In this document: piece by piece, positions 18,956 to 28,304 of the stretch | Numbering within the stretch: position 1 is the stretch's first letter | How the letters are laid out: each line of letters starts with the position of its first letter | Assembly: GCA_913060875.1 (NCBI GenBank) | Contig: CAJXSL010000003.1 | Location: 273,045-337,044 of the forward strand | Reading direction: 5' to 3' | DNA length: 64,000 nt | From: an uncultured Desulfobacteraceae bacterium | GTDB lineage: Bacteria; Desulfobacterota; Desulfobacteria; Desulfobacterales; UBA5852 | Translations under genes and position numbers: made by a program | Notes under the pieces: generated by a model | The model's database searches: none | What the model saw: only the letters and a program-made list of their open reading frames with translations | What the model was told of the DNA's origin: nothing

Positions 18956-18997
18956 AAAAAAACTGACCCGCCCCTGCATCGGCAGGCGGCGGGTCAG
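18956..18997 (-). terminator. Rho-independent terminator of putA
   Basis: Stem CTGACCCGC (18963-18971) pairs with GCGGGTCAG (18989-18997). On the minus strand it is followed by seven T (plus-strand A-run 18956-18962). It ends the putA transcript between the convergent mntP and putA genes. Confidence 0.85.
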
Positions 18998-19029
18998 CCG
19001 CTTATGGTTCTATTCTGTTGATTGCGGTG

Positions 19030-22000
19030 TTACAATTCCGACCGGTCTCCCAAATTCCCGTAGCGATGATAGGTGTCACAGATACTCTGGTTTTGACAGT
19101 AATGGAGCAGTTCGATTCTACCTTCCATGAGCACGGGTGACCGGGCAATGTAATAGCCTTTTTGGGCGGCGGCCGCCAAAACCGCTGCGGGCACCCGGTC
19201 AGGGGCCGCATAGCGGATGCGCTGGACGACGGCCATGGAGGCCGTCAGTTCTTCATCGGACTGGCGGCGAATCAGTGCGCCGAGGGTGATCTGGCGGCCT
19301 TCAACGGTGGATAGGAACCCGGTTACCGCATTGTCCAAATCGGTGGGTATACTGACAACAGGAACGTTACCGGCAATCCGGGCGGCAGCCAAGCGGGCCA
19401 GTGCATCAAAGAGGCTGTCGTCGGGATGCAGCCGGATAGCCACCGTGCCCAGAGGCTGGTAGCGGTGGATATTGTCCTGGCCCCGCAGGTGGAAATAATC
19501 TTTCTCCCTGCCAAATTCCTGCTCGGCATGGTAGAGATAGCTTTTAATGGCCCGGATGGTTTTGGTCAGATCATCCTGGAATTCACCCAGGTGGCCCCAT
19601 AAAAGTTTGCGGCGCCATTCCAGGGCCATGCGAAGCAGGGCATGTTCCTGTTCGAGGGGGCCGACAGCGGGAAACCCGTTTTCCTCGAAACACATGAACT
19701 GGCTGACGTAATTGGGGCCGCCCGCCTTGATGGCCGGTCCCAGGGCGGATTTACCCATGCCGCCGAAAGGCTGGCGCAGCGTAATCGCCCCGGTGGTGCC
19801 GCGGTTGATGTAGAGGTTGCCGGCCCGGATTTTTTCTTTCCAGATGGCCTGCTCCCGCGGGTCGAGACTTTCGATGCCGGAGGTGAGCCCGAAGCCGGTC
19901 ATGTTCACCAGCTCGATGGCCGCGTCCAGATTGTCCGTTGGCATTACCCCCAGCAGTGCGCCGAAAAATTCAGTGTTGTGGGTGAAGGATCCGGGTTGGA
20001 CACCGTATTTGATGCCCGGGGTCCACATATGGGGATTGTTGTCGACCATCTCAGGTGGCAGGGCCCAGCTTTCCCCGGGTTCCAGGGATGTCATGGCTTT
20101 TTTCAGATCACCCTTGGGGGGATGGATCAGGGCGCCCATTTTGTTGGTGAAATTCCAGGCCGAACCCACTTTGAAACTGCGGGCGGCATCCGCCAGCTGG
20201 CGTTTGAAATTTTCGTCGTCGTAAATCTCCCGCTCCAGGATCAGCAGGGAGGTGGCCGAGCATTTTTGACCGCTGTTGCCGAAGGCCGAGTAAATCACAT
20301 TCTTGATGGCCTGGTCCCGATCGGCCATGGCGGTGACGATGGTGGCGTTTTTCCCACCGGTTTCCGCGGAAAGGTGAATCGTCGGTTTTTGACTCAGCAT
20401 GGCCATGCCGGTTTCGGTCCCGCCGGTCAGAATCACGAAGTCCACGTCGTCATGGCCGATCAGGTGCGCGCCGGTGCTGCCGCCGGAGCAAGGCAGAAAC
20501 TGGAGCGTATTGCGGGATATGCCGGCGCGCCAGATGGCCTGGCAGAGGGTCCAGGCCACGAGGACGGCATCCGAAGCCGGTTTGAAAATGACCGTGTTGC
20601 CGGCGGCCAGCGACGCCATGATCCCTCCACAGGGGATGGCAATCGGAAAATTCCAGGGCGAAATGACCGCCCCCACGCCTTTGCCCGTTGCCCGGATGTT
20701 TTCCAGACCAGTAAACGTTCGGGTCGAATAGGGGTAATATTCTGCGAAATCAATGGCTTCCGACACTTCCACATCCGCTTCGGTAAACACCTTGCCGGTA
20801 TTGGCCGCTGCCGCGCCGATGAGATCACCGCGGGCATGCCGCAATTCCATGGCGACCCTTGCGAGGGCCTGGTGGCGTTCGGCCGCTGAAAGACGGCGCC
20901 AGCCGTCCGGATCTTTTTGGGCCACAGCCACGGCCCGGTCAGCATCCTCGGTCGTGGCCAGGCGATAGCTGGCTACCGTGACCTCGACGGGCATCTGGTT
21001 GGGATCCAGGCAGGTTCGCGTGTCGCGATCTTCCAGGATTTCCTCGTTGCCGATCACCAGGGGAATCTGGATGGGCGCGTCTTCGGCTGTTTTTTGCCAT
21101 TTTTCCCGGATGGCTTCCGCCCATTGACGATTGGCGGCCAGGGACCAGTCCGTGTCCGGTTCGTTGTTGAATTCCCTTTCGTAGCAGGTTCCCATCTTAT
21201 CCGGGAAAACTTCCTGATTGCGGTCCTGAATCCGGTTGGGCGTGCTGGGGGCCTGGTCCCGATGAACGCAGGCGGCCTCGAACTGTTTCTGGAGGAAACA
21301 CCATTCTTCCGATCCTGTTTTCAGGTCGGGGGAGTAGCGCAGGAAATTCTCTTCACCGGTGTTTTCGTCCAGGCGGCGCACGAGATAGGCGATGGCGTTG
21401 ATGAATTCCTCCCGTGCGGCCACGGGTGCGTAGAGCAGTACCTCACCGGTCATCTCCGAGATGGCGCGCCGGACGTGGTTGGCCATGCCCTCCAGCATTT
21501 CAAAGGAGAAGCCGTCCGTCACCTGGTTGCGTTCGGCCAGCTTGTAGGCATAGGCCAGTTCAAAAAGGTTATGGGAAGCAATGCCCAAATGAACGGCCTG
21601 CATGTTGTCCGGCTGCATACCGAAGTGCACCATACGTTTGTAGTTGGCATCCACATCCCGCTTATTGTCATAGGTGGCCAGGGGCCAGTTGAACAGGGCC
21701 GATTCCACCAGCTCCATTTCCAGGTTGGCCCCCTTCACGATACGAATTTTGATGGGCGCGCCGCCGTTGGCGACGCGTTCGCGGGCCCACGTGGTCAGGG
21801 TCTGCTGGATGGCAAAGGAATCGGGCAGATAGGCCTGCAGGACGATGCCGGCACCATGGTGTTTGAATTCATCCTGGTCCAGGGTACGGGTGAAGGCGGC
21901 GGTCGTGATGTCGAGATCACGGTATTCTTCCATGTCAAGATTCACGAATTTGGGCACCCGCTGACCGTCGGGGCGCTCGAACTCATGGGCAGCCGCCGTC

Positions 22001-22632
22001 CGGTAGAGCTTGGCCAGGCGCTCCATGAGGACACTGACCGTATGTTCGAAAGCCAGGGACTGAATCTGGGAATAGATGGTCGAAATCTTGACCGAGATGT
22101 ATTCGATGCTCGGGTTCTTTAAATCGTCAATATAGGTTTGCAGACGATGACGGGCTTCTTCCTCACCGAGCACGGCCTCCCCGAGGTGGTTGATGTTCAT
22201 GCGGATGCCCTGGCTTTTACGTTTCTGCAGATGCCCCAGAAGCACATCCGATTCCCCGGGAATAATGGCCCGATTGCTGTCGGCCCGCATTTTTTCAATC
22301 ATTTTGGGTACGGATATGCCCGGAATCAGGCGTCCGACATTGAGAAACAGGTGCATCAGGATTTTTTCAGTGGGTGAGAAAAACCCGGGGATGCCGCGGC
22401 GTTTGAGAAGGCTGGTCACCTGGTCCGCCACCCGGCGGTAGTTTTCGCTGCGGAAGCTTTGATCGATCATCTGGGTCAGGGTAATCTTGTCTTCCGGGTG
22501 GGTCAGCAGGTGCTTGATCTGCTTCTGGGACTGTTTTTCTTCGCTTTTCAACAAGGCATCGGCCCGATTTTGCCAAGCCTCGGCAAGTTTGATGGCCTCA
22601 TTTTGCAGGGAGTCGTCCATGGCCGTTTTCAT
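19030..22632 (-). CDS. putA: Bifunctional proline dehydrogenase / P5C dehydrogenase
   Basis: A 1200-residue enzyme that oxidises proline to glutamate in two steps. The N-terminal half holds the FAD-dependent proline dehydrogenase barrel (YISVKISTIYSQIQ, KFVNLDMEEYRDLD, IRIVKGANLEMELVES, FEMLEGM). The middle is an aldehyde dehydrogenase with SPWNFPIAIPCGG, TGGTETGM, Glu in LSAETGGKNATIV and the catalytic Cys in GNSGQKCSA. The last roughly 200 residues form the extra ALDH-like C-terminal domain of long PutA proteins, ending HRYGNLG. There is no ribbon-helix-helix DNA-binding domain, so regulation must be external. A FadR-type palindrome sits 56 nt upstream. AGGAAAGGAAG precedes the ATG. Confidence 0.95.
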   Translation of the reverse strand: MKTAMDDSLQNEAIKLAEAWQNRADALLKSEEKQSQKQIKHLLTHPEDKITLTQMIDQSFRSENYRRVADQVTSLLKRRGIPGFFSPTEKILMHLFLNVGRLIPGISVPKMIEKMRADSNRAIIPGESDVLLGHLQKRKSQGIRMNINHLGEAVLGEEEARHRLQTYIDDLKNPSIEYISVKISTIYSQIQSLAFEHTVSVLMERLAKLYRTAAAHEFERPDGQRVPKFVNLDMEEYRDLDITTAAFTRTLDQDEFKHHGAGIVLQAYLPDSFAIQQTLTTWARERVANGGAPIKIRIVKGANLEMELVESALFNWPLATYDNKRDVDANYKRMVHFGMQPDNMQAVHLGIASHNLFELAYAYKLAERNQVTDGFSFEMLEGMANHVRRAISEMTGEVLLYAPVAAREEFINAIAYLVRRLDENTGEENFLRYSPDLKTGSEEWCFLQKQFEAACVHRDQAPSTPNRIQDRNQEVFPDKMGTCYEREFNNEPDTDWSLAANRQWAEAIREKWQKTAEDAPIQIPLVIGNEEILEDRDTRTCLDPNQMPVEVTVASYRLATTEDADRAVAVAQKDPDGWRRLSAAERHQALARVAMELRHARGDLIGAAAANTGKVFTEADVEVSEAIDFAEYYPYSTRTFTGLENIRATGKGVGAVISPWNFPIAIPCGGIMASLAAGNTVIFKPASDAVLVAWTLCQAIWRAGISRNTLQFLPCSGGSTGAHLIGHDDVDFVILTGGTETGMAMLSQKPTIHLSAETGGKNATIVTAMADRDQAIKNVIYSAFGNSGQKCSATSLLILEREIYDDENFKRQLADAARSFKVGSAWNFTNKMGALIHPPKGDLKKAMTSLEPGESWALPPEMVDNNPHMWTPGIKYGVQPGSFTHNTEFFGALLGVMPTDNLDAAIELVNMTGFGLTSGIESLDPREQAIWKEKIRAGNLYINRGTTGAITLRQPFGGMGKSALGPAIKAGGPNYVSQFMCFEENGFPAVGPLEQEHALLRMALEWRRKLLWGHLGEFQDDLTKTIRAIKSYLYHAEQEFGREKDYFHLRGQDNIHRYQPLGTVAIRLHPDDSLFDALARLAAARIAGNVPVVSIPTDLDNAVTGFLSTVEGRQITLGALIRRQSDEELTASMAVVQRIRYAAPDRVPAAVLAAAAQKGYYIARSPVLMEGRIELLHYCQNQSICDTYHRYGNLGDRSEL

Positions 22633-22662
22633 GGTGTCTTCCTTTCCTCAACAAATAATTCT

Positions 22663-22702
22663 TTTATAGTGGCTCCGATGAGATTGTAATGGTTTAACCA
22701 TT
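22663..22702 (-). promoter_or_regulatory. putA promoter with FadR/GntR-type operator
   Basis: AATGGTTTAACCATT (22688-22702) is an inverted repeat of 7-nt arms around one base and contains TGGT-N3-ACCA, the core known from FadR-subfamily GntR regulators. On the minus strand the candidate -35 TTACAA (22689-22684) overlaps it, and the -10 TATAAA (22668-22663) lies 15 nt on. Binding there would block RNA polymerase. A FadR-type GntR gene is encoded about 5 kb upstream on the same strand. Confidence 0.65.
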
Positions 22703-22828
22703 TATATGCATTAACATGCGAGCCTGCCAGTACTGCTTCTATTTGTCACCTCAAAACGGTAACGTCGCGGCCGGGCCGCTGGTTTTCCAAATCGGTGCTG
22801 AGCGTTTCGCCCTAAGCGCTATTGACGT

Positions 22829-23542
22829 TTAGTGCTTGCCTCCCAAATAGGCGTTTTGCACTTCAGCGTTAGAGAGCAGGTTTTCGGCCGTGTCCTCCAG
22901 AACAATGTTGCCCACTTCCATAACATAGCCGCGATGGGCCAGCTTCAGTGCGGCCCGTGCGTTTTGTTCCACCAGAACCACGGTCACGCCGGCCTGGTTG
23001 ATTTCGCGAATGGTGTCGAAGATGGCTTTCACCAGAATGGGCGCCAGGCCTAGACTGGGTTCGTCCAGTAAAAGAATTTTGGGCGTTGCCATGAGGGCGC
23101 GAGCGATGGCCAGCATTTGCTGTTCGCCGCCGCTGAGGGTGCCGGCCAGTTGTCCCGATCGTTCCTGAAGGCGGGGGAACAGATCGAAAATCCATTTCAG
23201 GTTTTTGCGGTTGCGTTCCGGGTCATTGGATGTGTAGGCGCCCAGGTTGAGATTCTCCTGCACCGTCAATGTGCCGAAAACGCGTCGTCCCTCGGGCACC
23301 TGGGCAACGCCACGGGTGACAATCCCATGGGCCGGCAGCTTATGAATGGCCTCCCCTTCAAACTGAATCGCGCCTTGCGAGGCTTTTGCCAGGCCGCTGA
23401 TGGCCATCAGGGTCGTGGACTTGCCGGCACCGTTGGCGCCCAAAATCGTGACGATTTCTCCCTTCTTTACATTAAGGGTAATGCCGTGCAGCGCCTCAAC
23501 GTTGCCGTACTTCACGTGCAGATTTTCCACATTCAGAATCAT
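22829..23542 (-). CDS. livF: Branched-chain amino acid ABC transporter ATP-binding protein LivF (operon 2)
   Basis: A 237-residue ATPase. Walker A is GANGAGKST, QVPEGRRVFGTLTVQENLNLG is the LivF marker, the signature is LSGGEQQMLAIARALM, Walker B is ILLLDEPSLGL, and the end is QNAYLGGKH. It starts 3 nt after livG and is the last liv gene before putA. It is paralogous to the livF of operon 1, but the two are clearly diverged, so they are not a recent duplication. Confidence 0.96.
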   Translation of the reverse strand: MILNVENLHVKYGNVEALHGITLNVKKGEIVTILGANGAGKSTTLMAISGLAKASQGAIQFEGEAIHKLPAHGIVTRGVAQVPEGRRVFGTLTVQENLNLGAYTSNDPERNRKNLKWIFDLFPRLQERSGQLAGTLSGGEQQMLAIARALMATPKILLLDEPSLGLAPILVKAIFDTIREINQAGVTVVLVEQNARAALKLAHRGYVMEVGNIVLEDTAENLLSNAEVQNAYLGGKH

Positions 23543-23545
23543 GGG

Positions 23546-24313
23546 CTATTCCTCGTCGGTTCCCAGATAGGCTTCGATCACTTTCGGGTCGTTCTGGATG
23601 GCCTGGGGCGTGCCCTCGGCGATTTTCGCCCCGTTTTCGATCACCACAAGGTGTTCGCAGGCTTCCATCACAAGGCTCATATCGTGTTCGATCAGCAATA
23701 CCGTGATACCCCGGTCGCGAATTTTGCGAATGGTTTCGATAAGGGCGGCGGTTTCCTGGTTGTTCATGCCGCCGGCGGGTTCGTCCAGAATAATAAACCG
23801 GGGCTGGGTGGCGAGCGCCCTTGCTATCTCGAGCAGGCGCTGGTTGCCGTAGGAAAGGTTTTCGGCCAACTGCTCGGCATCGTCGTGCAGCCCCACAAAT
23901 TGCAGTTCCTGCAACGCCGTCTCCAGGGCTTGGCGTTCCTCCCGGCGCTGGGCCGGGGGCCGGAACATACCGGCCAGCGAGCCGGCTTTCATGCGGCAGT
24001 GGCATCCGGCCAGGACATTTTCTATGGCGCTGAGTTTCTGAAACAGGCGGATGGTCTGGAACGTCCGGGAAATGCCCAGGGAGACAATTTGGTGGGTGGG
24101 GAGGTTTTTGATGGAGCGGTCTTCAAACACGACCTCCCCTTCATCCGGTCGGTAATTGCCGGTGATCAGGTTGAAGACCGTGGTTTTACCGGCCCCGTTC
24201 GGCCCGATCAGGCCCACAATGGAGCCGGTTTCCACATCGAAGCTGACATGATCCACGGCCACCAGGCCGCCGAAGCGTTTGGTCAGGTTTTTCAGGCTCA
24301 GCAAGGTGCTCAT
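23546..24313 (-). CDS. livG: Branched-chain amino acid ABC transporter ATP-binding protein LivG (operon 2)
   Basis: A 255-residue ATPase. Walker A is GPNGAGKTT, the LivG marker is GISRTFQTIRLFQKLSAIENVL (in part), the signature region is LSYGNQRLLEIARALA, and Walker B is FIILDEPAGGMN with IEHDMSLVM. It overlaps the livM stop by 4 nt (ATGA), so translation is coupled. It works with LivF to power LivHM. Confidence 0.96.
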   Translation of the reverse strand: MSTLLSLKNLTKRFGGLVAVDHVSFDVETGSIVGLIGPNGAGKTTVFNLITGNYRPDEGEVVFEDRSIKNLPTHQIVSLGISRTFQTIRLFQKLSAIENVLAGCHCRMKAGSLAGMFRPPAQRREERQALETALQELQFVGLHDDAEQLAENLSYGNQRLLEIARALATQPRFIILDEPAGGMNNQETAALIETIRKIRDRGITVLLIEHDMSLVMEACEHLVVIENGAKIAEGTPQAIQNDPKVIEAYLGTDEE

Positions 24314-25269
24314 ACACTTCCCTCCCGACCCAGCACTTTGGCGATGGGGTATTTACGCGGTAGTGGCGGCAGGATGCCCTCAGTCCGGAAAATCATCATA
24401 ACGACCATGAAAGCGCCGAAGATCAGCATGCGGGCGGTGGCAAACTGCCGGAAAATCTCGGGCAGTCCCAGCACCAGAAAGGATCCCAGGATGACCCCCG
24501 GTATGCTGCCGCGGCCGCCCAGCAGAACAATCATGAACAGGACCACCGATTCCCAAAAGTTGAAGGATTCCGGTGCAATGATGGTCATTTTGGCGGCAAA
24601 GATATTGCCCACCATGCCGGCCCAGAAGGCGCCAATCACAAAGGCGATCAACTTGTAATGGGCGGTGTTGATGCCGCTGCCTTCGGCGGCTACGTCATCC
24701 TCGCGCAGATAATTCAGGGCCCGCCCGAAGCGGGATTTCTCCAGGCGGTCAAACAGGAAGATGGTCACGGCGGCAAACCCCCAGATGAGGTAGAAGAACT
24801 CCCAGGGTTTGTTGATCTTCCACCCGAGTAGCACGGGACGTGAAATACCGAAGATCCCATTGCTGCCGCCGGTGATGCCAAACACATTGTTGACCAGGGC
24901 AATGCGAATGATTTCCACGAGTCCGATGGTGACGATCAGGAGATAGTCCCCGCGGAGATGGATAATTGGACGGGCTACCACCAGGGCGGCCAGTCCGGCC
25001 ACCAGTCCGCTGACCGGCAGCAGCCAGAGGATCGGGATATGATAGGTGGTGTTGATAATGGCCGTGGTGTAGGCACCCAGGGCATAAAAGGCGGCATGCC
25101 CCATGTGGAACAGCCCGGCGTGCCCCAAAATGATGTTTAGGCTTAAGGCCAGAATAGTGTAGAGCCCGACGTTGTTCAGGACATCCACCCAATAGGCATT
25201 CAGAAAAGACGGGGACAACAGGAGGATCACTCCGAAAGCCACATAAATGACGATGCGTTTGTTTTTCAT
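24310..25269 (-). CDS. livM: Branched-chain amino acid ABC transporter permease LivM (operon 2)
   Basis: A 319-residue permease with LALSLNIILGHAGLFHMGHAAFYALGAY and LRGDYLLIVTIGLVEIIR (seen in part), and GGRGSIPGVILGSF as the coupling loop. The ATG at 25269 was chosen because it overlaps the livH stop (ATGA); a longer frame to 25338 lies inside livH. It lacks the N-terminal extension seen in the LivM of operon 1. Confidence 0.95.
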   Translation of the reverse strand: MKNKRIVIYVAFGVILLLSPSFLNAYWVDVLNNVGLYTILALSLNIILGHAGLFHMGHAAFYALGAYTTAIINTTYHIPILWLLPVSGLVAGLAALVVARPIIHLRGDYLLIVTIGLVEIIRIALVNNVFGITGGSNGIFGISRPVLLGWKINKPWEFFYLIWGFAAVTIFLFDRLEKSRFGRALNYLREDDVAAEGSGINTAHYKLIAFVIGAFWAGMVGNIFAAKMTIIAPESFNFWESVVLFMIVLLGGRGSIPGVILGSFLVLGLPEIFRQFATARMLIFGAFMVVMMIFRTEGILPPLPRKYPIAKVLGREGSV

Positions 25270-26171
25270 ATTTTTTCCGCGACCCGTTCCCCCAATAGAC
25301 CGGTGGGGCGAACGATGAGAATGAGAATCAGCACGCAAAAGGCAATGGCGTCTTTCCAGGCAATGGAAATGTAAGCCGCCCCCATGGCCTCGATGACCCC
25401 CAGCAGCAGCCCCCCGACCATGGCGCCGGGTATATTGCCGATGCCGCCCAGGATAGCGGCGGTAAAGGCTTTAAGCCCGTAAAGCCATCCCATGGTAAAA
25501 TTGATCTGGCCGTAGTAGAGGCCAACCATCAGGCCGGCAGCACCACCGAGGGCCGGGCCGATGAGAAAAACGATCATGATGACGCGGTCCACATTGATGC
25601 CCATCAGTTTGGCGGCCCCCTGGTCGATGGCCGCCGCCCGGATAGCCGTTCCGATTTTGGTACGCTGGATGAAGAGGTAGAGGCCGATCATCATGACGAT
25701 TGAGGTCAACAGGATCAGCAGACGAATCAAGGGGATATCCAGTCCAAAAACATGGATGGCCGTTCGCGGCAGGATGTCGTGGGGGTAGACTTTGTAACGG
25801 GCGCCGTAGATCAGCATGACGGCATTCTGGAAAAAAATGGAGGCGCCCAGGGCTGAGACCACAGCTGAAAGCCGGTGCGATGTTCGCAAAGGGCGGTAGG
25901 CCACGCGTTCCAGGGCGGCCCCTACGATAGCCACCAGGCCCATGACCATCAAGGCCAGGACGATGACGACCCCGAAAGGCCCCAGATAGTTGGTCAGGCC
26001 CAAGGTGGTGAGCAAAGTCAGGCCGAGGTAGGCGCCGATTGTAAACAGATCGCCATGGGCGAAATTGATGAGTTTGAGGACTCCGTAGACCATAGTGTAG
26101 CCGAGAGCGATCAGGGCGTAAATGCCCCCAACCGCCAGTCCGTTGGTCAGCTGCTGGATAAAGAGCTCCAT
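25266..26171 (-). CDS. livH: Branched-chain amino acid ABC transporter permease LivH (operon 2)
   Basis: A 301-residue permease: QQLTNGLAVGGIYALIALGY, then YGVLKLINFAHGDLFTIGAY, and AAILGGIGNIPGAMVGG near the end. It pairs with LivM. Between livK and this gene lie 139 nt with a strong hairpin, the same arrangement as in operon 1. Confidence 0.95.
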   Translation of the reverse strand: MELFIQQLTNGLAVGGIYALIALGYTMVYGVLKLINFAHGDLFTIGAYLGLTLLTTLGLTNYLGPFGVVIVLALMVMGLVAIVGAALERVAYRPLRTSHRLSAVVSALGASIFFQNAVMLIYGARYKVYPHDILPRTAIHVFGLDIPLIRLLILLTSIVMMIGLYLFIQRTKIGTAIRAAAIDQGAAKLMGINVDRVIMIVFLIGPALGGAAGLMVGLYYGQINFTMGWLYGLKAFTAAILGGIGNIPGAMVGGLLLGVIEAMGAAYISIAWKDAIAFCVLILILIVRPTGLLGERVAEKI

Positions 26172-26250
26172 CCGGCTCTCCGTTTCGATGGGGAATTACA
26201 AAAAAGGCACCGATCGACAACCAAGGCGACGTGCGCCTCTATCGCAAGGT

Positions 26251-26276
26251 GGGGCCGCCCGGAGACGGGCGGCCCC
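26251..26276 (-). promoter_or_regulatory. Intercistronic hairpin between livK and livH (operon 2)
   Basis: GGGGCCGCCC (26251-26260) and GGGCGGCCCC (26267-26276) form a perfect 10-bp stem with a 6-nt loop. No T-run follows on the minus strand. It should slow exonucleases coming from the livHMGF side or cut read-through, raising binding protein over permease. Confidence 0.7.
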
Positions 26277-26310
26277 AATTTTAACACGTCACCTGGCGAA
26301 ACGCCGGTGG

Positions 26311-27426
26311 CTACTGCATGATGAACTTGCCGTTGTTGTCCACTTTGTAGACCCGGTAAAGGTCGCCGACCCGGTCACCCTTGTCGTTGAATGAAATCTG
26401 ACCGGTGAGGCCGGGGAAATTGTCCATCTTGGTTTTCAGGTATGCTACCAGCTTGTCCTGTTCCGTGGAGCCAGTGGCTTTGATGGCTTCGGCCACAACG
26501 CGCAGGCCGTCGCCGGACAGGACCGCCCATACGGAGCCTGGCTCGGCATTGTATTTTTTCTTGTAGGCGGTCATGAAGGCTTTGGCTTCCTGAGAATCCA
26601 GATCCTGGGGAACCGGCGGGCTGAGGAACATGAAGCCGGCCGCGGCATCGTTGCCGGCAATTTTCACCAGGTCGGGATTGTTGGTGGCATCGCCGCCCAG
26701 GAAGGGCACATTCCAGTTCATTTCCATTTTCTGGCGCAGCAGCAGGCCAGCTTCGCCATAATATCCGGTAAAGAAGACGACATCCGGTTTGGCGGCTTTC
26801 ATTTTGGTCAGGATGGCGGAGTAGTCGTTTTCCTTGGGGGTCAGGGCATCGTAGAAGACGATGTTGGCGCCGTCTTTTTCCAGCAGGGCTTTGGCTTCGT
26901 CGGCCAGGCCTTTGGCATAGCTGGAGTTGTCGTGCAGGATGGCAATGCTCTTGTAGCCGCCGCTTTTCAGGGTCTTGAAGGCCACCAGCCCCTGCTCGTC
27001 GTCTCGCGGGCAGGTGCGCATGAAATACTTGAGGCCTTTTTCCGACAGGCGGATCGCCGTGGATCCGTTGGCCACCTGGATGAGGCCGGCTTCATCGTAA
27101 ATACCCTGAGAAGCTTCCGTCACGGCGGAGCCATAGGTGCCGATGACCGCCACGATGCCTTGGGTGGAAAGACGCTGGGCCGCCAGGGCCGCTGTACGGG
27201 GATCGCCCCCGTCGTCTTCGGTAAGAATTTCGATTTTTTGGCCGTTGATCCCGCCGGCCGCATTGATTTCTTCGGCCAGTAATTCGACGATTTGCTGCAT
27301 ATCCTGGCCTTCACTGGCCCAGGCCCCGGTAATGGGCGCCATCAGTCCGATCTTGATCGTGCCGGCCGAGACGGCCGTACCTGCCATCAGGCAGAGAATG
27401 AGCGCGAAAAATAAAACCTTTTTCAT
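26311..27426 (-). CDS. livK: Branched-chain amino acid-type ABC transporter substrate-binding protein (operon 2)
   Basis: A 371-residue periplasmic binding protein of the LivK family. The N-terminus is a classic cleavable signal peptide (MKKVLFFALILCLMAGTAVS, cut near AVSA-G). No lipobox Cys is seen, unlike the lipoprotein of operon 1. Family segments include IKIGLMAPITGAWASEGQ, AAGGINGQKIEILTEDDGGD (partly quoted), HDNSSYAKGLADEAK and FFTGYYGEAGLLLRQ. AAAGGAGG precedes the ATG. It lies between the GntR regulator and the permease genes. The real ligand could be leucine-type amino acids or proline/glutamate, given the link with putA. Confidence 0.93.
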   Translation of the reverse strand: MKKVLFFALILCLMAGTAVSAGTIKIGLMAPITGAWASEGQDMQQIVELLAEEINAAGGINGQKIEILTEDDGGDPRTAALAAQRLSTQGIVAVIGTYGSAVTEASQGIYDEAGLIQVANGSTAIRLSEKGLKYFMRTCPRDDEQGLVAFKTLKSGGYKSIAILHDNSSYAKGLADEAKALLEKDGANIVFYDALTPKENDYSAILTKMKAAKPDVVFFTGYYGEAGLLLRQKMEMNWNVPFLGGDATNNPDLVKIAGNDAAAGFMFLSPPVPQDLDSQEAKAFMTAYKKKYNAEPGSVWAVLSGDGLRVVAEAIKATGSTEQDKLVAYLKTKMDNFPGLTGQISFNDKGDRVGDLYRVYKVDNNGKFIMQ

Positions 27427-27489
27427 GCGAGCCTCCTTTGAGAATGGTTGGTGTGCTGGTTAATAGCGTGTTTACGGCTAAACGGTGTG

Positions 27490-27519
27490 CTCTTAACAAA
27501 GAACGCGAAACACTGTCAA
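27490..27519 (-). promoter_or_regulatory. Promoter of liv operon 2
   Basis: On the minus strand a perfect -35 TTGACA (27519-27514) is followed after 18 nt by TAAGAG (27495-27490), a weak -10. Just downstream, GTTTA-CGGC-TAAAC (27470-27483) is an inverted repeat that could be an operator for the adjacent GntR protein. Confidence 0.5.
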
Positions 27520-27540
27520 TGCGGCGGCTGGGATCATCAT

Positions 27541-28281
27541 TCAAGGACTTTCCGCTGCCACGCTGCGCTCTTTTTCTTTTTCGATCATATATTCCCCGAA
27601 CCGCCTTACATGCCGGCGGGCCCTGGCACTGGCCTGCTCCGCATCCCCTGTCTTGATCAAGGCCACAATACGGCAGAGGTCGTCCAGGTTTTCCTGGAGC
27701 CGGGTTTGGGTCCAGGGTAGAAATTGTTCATAATACCGTTGGATATTGTCATGGACCATCTGGTGAATGACGATATACATGGGATTGCCGGTGATCCCAG
27801 CCAGGGCCTGGTGGATCCGACCGTCGATTTCCACGAATTGCCGCCACTCGGAAACCCCCTTGGCCACATAATGGCGCGCTTTTTCCAGCAAGACTTCCAG
27901 TTTGGCAATATCCCGCTCTGTGGCACGCTGGGAAGCGGTCGCGGCGACGTTGCCCTCGACGCCTTCCCGGAATTCGGCCAGGTGGCGCAACGATATCTGT
28001 TGAAACCGCACCAGCAGGTCGAGACTGTCGCAAACCTGTTCCATGGGGGCCGCCTTGACCACAGAGCCACCCCCCACCCCCAGCTTGATTTCGATCAGGC
28101 CTTTTTGCTCCAGCACCCGCAACGCTTCCCGTAGGGTGCCGCGGCTGGTCTGAAAAAGATCTTTCATCTCTCTTTCAGATGGCAGCATGTCCCCTGGCTG
28201 CAACTTGCCGTCTATGATAGCCTCTTCGATCTGGTCGACGACATCCTGAAAAATGCGATTTTGTTTGGCGGCTCGAAACAT
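27541..28281 (-). CDS. GntR-family (FadR subfamily) transcriptional regulator
   Basis: A 246-residue regulator. The N-terminal winged helix contains GDMLPSEREMKDLFQTSRGTLREALRVLEQKGLI (in part), the GntR signature. The helical FCD effector domain follows, with the metal-type residues in EFREGVEGNVA, the DGRIHQALAGITGN stretch and the terminal HVRRFGEYM. FCD proteins sense small carboxylates or amino acids. The gene is read in the same direction as livKHMGF and putA. A near-match to the putA operator lies in its own promoter, so it probably regulates itself and the amino-acid catabolic genes. The effector is unknown. Confidence 0.9.
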   Translation of the reverse strand: MFRAAKQNRIFQDVVDQIEEAIIDGKLQPGDMLPSEREMKDLFQTSRGTLREALRVLEQKGLIEIKLGVGGGSVVKAAPMEQVCDSLDLLVRFQQISLRHLAEFREGVEGNVAATASQRATERDIAKLEVLLEKARHYVAKGVSEWRQFVEIDGRIHQALAGITGNPMYIVIHQMVHDNIQRYYEQFLPWTQTRLQENLDDLCRIVALIKTGDAEQASARARRHVRRFGEYMIEKEKERSVAAESP

Positions 28282-28304
28282 GCGTGTGTCTACGATGGTT
28301 GTAT

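Noticed and set aside
19642-22122. Long plus-strand frames opposite putA (e.g. 19642-20889, 20917-22122)
   Set aside because: No protein motif and no ribosome-binding site; the minus strand encodes PutA over the whole length.
11988-26171. The two livHMGF sets as a recent segmental duplication
   Set aside because: The proteins differ along their whole length, and LivM and LivK differ in N-terminal architecture; they are old paralogues.
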